From: Dyadobacter alkalitolerans DSM 23607
Lineage (GTDB): Bacteria; Bacteroidota; Bacteroidia; Cytophagales; Spirosomataceae
Reading direction: 5' to 3'
Assembly: GCF_000428845.1 (NCBI RefSeq)
Contig: NZ_AUAS01000013.1
Coordinates: forward strand, 1-64,000
Length of the DNA: 64,000 nucleotides
Part shown: positions 61,289-64,000 of the stretch, one piece after another
Numbering within the stretch: the stretch's first letter is position 1
How the letters are laid out: every line of letters begins with the position of its first letter
Made by a program: the position numbers and the translations under genes
The notes under the pieces: model-generated
Seen by the model: the letters and a program-made list of their open reading frames with translations, nothing else
Database searches by the model: none
What the model was told of the DNA's origin: nothing

Positions 61289-62392
61289 ATGAAACTGAAA
61301 TTGTATATAGTCGGCCTATTCCTCGTTTTTGGAATGAATGTGCGTGCAGGCGGTCTGAAACCTGCGCAACAAAATTCCCCGCAGGAGAAAGATTCAATTA
61401 TCGTGACCTTTGGCGACAGGACAAGACTTATTATTTATGGAGAAGACCGCAAAGAACTCGAAAAGATCATGAAGTATGACCTGAACACATTGTTGAAGGA
61501 CTTGAAAATCAGGCTTGATAGCACCGATGCAGACACAACTTATTTGCGGGAGGAAATTAATGGCAGCAAATACTTAAAAGATAAATCGAATGATGAGGAT
61601 TATGTAAGAATTGGCCTGCGGGGAATCCACATTAAAAATGGGGACACGGAAGTCAAAATTAATTCGAAGGGAGTCGAGGTGGAAGACGAGGATGATGACG
61701 ACGGGAAATCAGATTCAAATTACAGGCGCACGGGCAAGCGCTTCTATCGGTCAGGCGGTGGTTCCAGTCCACGAAAAGGATTCAATATCGCATTAGGCCT
61801 GAATACTTACGGCACAAATGAAACGACGCCAGGCTTCTCCAAGGACGACTACGACCTTAAACCCTTCGGGTCACGATATATCAGCTTAGGCTACATTGCG
61901 AGTACAACCATTGCAAAAGGTAAAAATGCGCGTCTTCACCTTGATTTTGGGGTTGATTTCTCCTGGTACAATTTAATGTTTGATGGGAATAATACGGTTG
62001 CGAAAGATTCTCTACAAATTAGTTTTCCGCTTGTTACCAATGAAAACGGAGAGGAGATTGAGATGAAAAAAAGTAAGCTAACGGTCCCGTACGTAAACAT
62101 CTCTTTCATGCCGACCCTGAGTTTCTCGCGATCATTCATCTCATACATTAGTGCAGGCGTTTATGGAGGTTACCGGTTGGGCAGCTATACCAAGTTAAGA
62201 CGCGAGGGAAGTAAGGACGTGGACCATGTCCGGAAAAACTTTTACATTGAAGATCTGAGATATGGTCTGTCCGCAGAGCTAGGCATCAGAAATTTCCCCG
62301 ATTTCTTTGTCAACTACGATTTCAATAATCTCTATCAGGATGGCAAAGGGCCGTCTGTAAGGATGCTTAGTTTTGGAGTAAGGTTATTTTAA
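61289..62392 (+). CDS. Outer-membrane beta-barrel protein
   Basis: The 367-residue protein has a signal peptide (hydrophobic 5-17, ending VRAGG), a charged N-terminal domain (about 30-160) with an Asp/Glu-rich stretch (EDEDDDDG), and a C-terminal barrel with strings such as GFNIALGLNTYG, SRYISLGYIAST, LHLDFGVDFSWYNLMF and VRMLSFGVRLF. The terminal Phe is typical of barrel proteins. It is 10 bp after the putative anti-sigma gene and ends at a terminator, so sigma, membrane protein and barrel form one unit. Confidence 0.72.
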   Translation: MKLKLYIVGLFLVFGMNVRAGGLKPAQQNSPQEKDSIIVTFGDRTRLIIYGEDRKELEKIMKYDLNTLLKDLKIRLDSTDADTTYLREEINGSKYLKDKSNDEDYVRIGLRGIHIKNGDTEVKINSKGVEVEDEDDDDGKSDSNYRRTGKRFYRSGGGSSPRKGFNIALGLNTYGTNETTPGFSKDDYDLKPFGSRYISLGYIASTTIAKGKNARLHLDFGVDFSWYNLMFDGNNTVAKDSLQISFPLVTNENGEEIEMKKSKLTVPYVNISFMPTLSFSRSFISYISAGVYGGYRLGSYTKLRREGSKDVDHVRKNFYIEDLRYGLSAELGIRNFPDFFVNYDFNNLYQDGKGPSVRMLSFGVRLF

Positions 62393-62411
62393 AAAGCGTT
62401 TAAATGCGCTT

Positions 62412-62458
62412 AATAGCGGTTTAAAACAATGTATTTTGTTTAAGCCGCTATTTTTCTT
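62412..62458 (+). terminator. Terminator after the outer-membrane protein gene
   Basis: AATAGCGG (62412-62419) pairs with CCGCTATT (62445-62452), extended by a TTTAAA/TTTAAG helix, followed by T residues. It closes the ECF operon ahead of the tRNA array. Confidence 0.75.
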
Positions 62459-62477
62459 TATTTTTTTTTCAAAAGAA

Positions 62478-62508
62478 TTTGAGAATTTAAGAAAAGGGTA
62501 TAATTTTG
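62478..62508 (+). promoter_or_regulatory. Promoter of the tRNA-Tyr/tRNA-Gly unit
   Basis: TTTG at 62478-62481, a 19-bp spacer and TAATTTTG at 62501-62508 match the consensus. The start near 62515 leaves a precursor leader of about 47 nt before tRNA-Tyr. Confidence 0.65.
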
Positions 62509-62561
62509 CGACTCCAAAAAGTGAGACAAGCGGTTTTCACGGTTGTGTTGAAATGTTGATT

Positions 62562-62644
62562 GGGGGTGTACCAGAGCGGCCAAATGGGGCAGACTGTAAA
62601 TCTGCTGGTGTATGCCTACGGTGGTTCGAATCCATCCGCCCCCA
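62562..62644 (+). tRNA. tRNA-Tyr (GTA)
   Basis: GGGGGTG (62562-62568) pairs with CGCCCCC (62637-62643), with one G-T pair, and the discriminator is A. The anticodon stem GCAGA/TCTGC encloses CTGTAAA with anticodon GTA. The long variable arm expected of type II tRNA-Tyr is present, and the total length is 83 nt. Confidence 0.95.
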
Positions 62645-62703
62645 CAGTTAATGCCAAAATGAGCTTCTGAGATTACCAGTTTCAGGAGGAGGCAAAAACA
62701 AAT

Positions 62704-62776
62704 GCGGAAGTAGCTCAGCTGGTAGAGCGATAGCCTTCCAAGCTATAGGTCGCGAGTTCGAACCTCGTCTTCCGCT
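62704..62776 (+). tRNA. tRNA-Gly (TCC)
   Basis: GCGGAAG (62704-62710) pairs with CTTCCGC (62769-62775), and the discriminator is T. The anticodon stem ATAGC/GCTAT encloses CTTCCAA with anticodon TCC. The D-arm and T-arm (GTTCGAACC) are standard. It is 59 bp after tRNA-Tyr. Confidence 0.95.
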
Positions 62777-62793
62777 CATTTAAAACACCATCG

Positions 62794-62843
62794 AAGCGAT
62801 TAGCGAAAACATTCATTAGATACTTTTTCGCTAATCGCTTTTT
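62794..62843 (+). terminator. Hairpin with T run between tRNA-Gly and tRNA-Thr
   Basis: AAGCGATTAGCGAAAA (62794-62809) pairs perfectly with TTTTCGCTAATCGCTT (62825-62840), with a 15-nt loop and following T residues. It would end the Tyr-Gly transcript, so tRNA-Thr and tuf probably have a separate promoter that I could not identify. Confidence 0.7.
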
Positions 62844-62897
62844 GGTTGTAATAGCCCAGAATTGCTTAACGTAGCATTTCAAATGTATTGAAATTTT

Positions 62898-62969
<72 letters not shown>

Positions 62970-63095
62970 CGGAAAAGATTTTGATCCTTGTATTTAGTTA
63001 AATTGATTTTGGGGTGCTTGGCTAGTGTAAGCTAAACAGGATCAATCATTAGTGTTTAATAAATTGTAACTTTTAATTTTAAGCGTACTTAAGTC

Positions 63096-64000
63096 ATGGC
63101 AAAAGAGACGTTTGACCGCTCGAAACCCCACGTAAATATTGGTACTATCGGGCACGTTGACCACGGTAAAACTACCCTTACTGCTGCTATCACAACTGTG
63201 TTGGCGAAAAAGGGTTTAGCAGTACTTCGCGATTTCTCATCAATTGATAATGCTCCTGAAGAGAAAGAGCGTGGTATCACGATTAACACATCCCACGTTG
63301 AGTATTCGACAGCAAACCGTCACTATGCTCACGTTGACTGTCCAGGTCACGCGGATTATGTAAAGAACATGGTAACTGGTGCTGCACAGATGGACGGCGC
63401 TATCATTGTAGTTGCTGCTACTGATGGACCAATGCCACAAACTCGTGAGCACATTCTTTTGGCTCGCCAGGTTGGTGTTCCTCAGCTTGTTGTGTTCATG
63501 AACAAAGTGGATATGGTTGATGATCCAGAACTTCTTGAACTTGTTGAAATGGAAATCCGTGAGCTTTTGAGCTTCTACGATTACGATGGAGACAACATTC
63601 CTGTAATCCAAGGTTCTGCTTTGGGTGGTTTGAATGGCGAAGAAAAATGGGTTAAAACGATTGAAGAATTGATGGATGCTGTTGATAGCTACATTCCAAT
63701 TCCTCCACGTATGACTGATCTTCCTTTCCTTATGCCTGTTGAAGACGTATTCTCGATCACTGGTCGTGGAACTGTTGCAACTGGTCGTATCGAAAGAGGA
63801 GTAATCAACTCTGGTGAAGCAGTTGATATCCTTGGTATGGGTGCAGAAGGTCTTAAATCGGTAGTAACTGGTGTTGAGATGTTCCGTAAGATCCTTGACC
63901 GTGGAGAAGCTGGTGACAACGTAGGTCTTTTGCTTCGTGGTATCAACAAAGAAGATATCCGTCGCGGAATGGTAATCTGCAAGCCAGGTTCAGTTAAGCC
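63096..64000 (+). CDS. tuf: Elongation factor Tu, 5' part (runs off the window)
   Basis: EF-Tu carries aminoacyl-tRNA to the ribosome. The 301 complete codons visible include the G1 loop GHVDHGKTT, the switch region [15 protein letters not shown]3 [13 protein letters not shown]4 MNKVDM and GSALGG at G5, then the start of domain 2 with [16 protein letters not shown]. The C-terminal ~90 residues lie beyond 64000. It is preceded by the tRNA array, a conserved context. Confidence 0.97.
   Translation, partial: MAKETFDRSKPHVNIGTIGHVDHGKTTLTAAITTVLAKKGLAVLRDFSSIDNAPEEKERGITINTSHVEYSTANRHYAHVDCPGHADYVKNMVTGAAQMDGAIIVVAATDGPMPQTREHILLARQVGVPQLVVFMNKVDMVDDPELLELVEMEIRELLSFYDYDGDNIPVIQGSALGGLNGEEKWVKTIEELMDAVDSYIPIPPRMTDLPFLMPVEDVFSITGRGTVATGRIERGVINSGEAVDILGMGAEGLKSVVTGVEMFRKILDRGEAGDNVGLLLRGINKEDIRRGMVICKPGSVK

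Overview
The window looks like a chromosomal segment of a Bacteroidota bacterium, most likely order Cytophagales (a Dyadobacter-like genus is my best guess from protein style, not from any search). Supporting signs are the complete alternative complex III (actABCDEF) joined to an aa3-type cytochrome oxidase cluster, Bacteroidota-type promoters (TTG, 19-20 nt, TAnnTTTG), the absence of clear Shine-Dalgarno sequences, an S1 protein with six S1 domains, and surface hydrolases and outer-membrane barrels typical of the phylum. Almost everything is housekeeping. Mobile DNA is limited to the 3' end of one transposase at the left edge, and I see no CRISPR, prophage or rRNA.

Layout: 1-322 is the right end of an IS, probably IS1182-like. 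340-4764 holds a small coiled-coil protein, a secreted alpha/beta hydrolase fused to an SGNH hydrolase, a DUF2442 protein, a DUF1338 (2-oxoadipate dioxygenase-like) enzyme and proC. 5077-11956 is a tight three-gene operon: transglutaminase-DUF2126, circularly permuted ATP-grasp fused to alpha-E, and a second transglutaminase. It is the least understood system here and the best candidate for undescribed biochemistry. 12130-19842 holds pdhB, a DksA-like protein without zinc cysteines, a lone sbcD, a polysaccharide deacetylase, a minus-strand run (DUF1080, DUF2520, KdsC-like phosphatase, acyltransferase 3) and a putative outer-membrane protein. 20009-22781 is rplM-rpsI-rpsB-tsf. 22918-24041 holds an ECF sigma factor and mscL.

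24190-32880 is the distal half of the division and cell-wall cluster (murD-ftsW-murG-murC-ftsQ-ftsA-ftsZ). The proximal half (mraZ to mraY) is not next to it. 32919-39355 holds an FMN reductase, accD with a coupled radical SAM gene, an NTF2-like protein, smpB, an HNH endonuclease, rpsA and tRNA-Cys.

39620-56284 is a co-directional respiratory supercluster of seventeen genes: ActA-F, CoxB, CoxA, heme A synthase, heme O synthase, two subunit-III proteins, subunit IV, a SCO-like protein, a DUF420 protein and a small CxxC membrane protein. Together these encode the quinol-to-oxygen branch: ACIII oxidises menaquinol, ActA and ActE hemes pass electrons to CuA of CoxB, and CoxA reduces oxygen; the remaining genes make heme A or help assemble the copper centres. 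56415-62392 holds a GH106-like glycosidase, murI, and an ECF sigma/membrane protein/outer-membrane barrel operon. The right edge has tRNA-Tyr, tRNA-Gly and tRNA-Thr followed by tuf, which runs off the window.

Start codons were moved inward from the longest open frame in many cases, and each entry gives the reason. All family names come from recognising motifs by eye; no database search was run.
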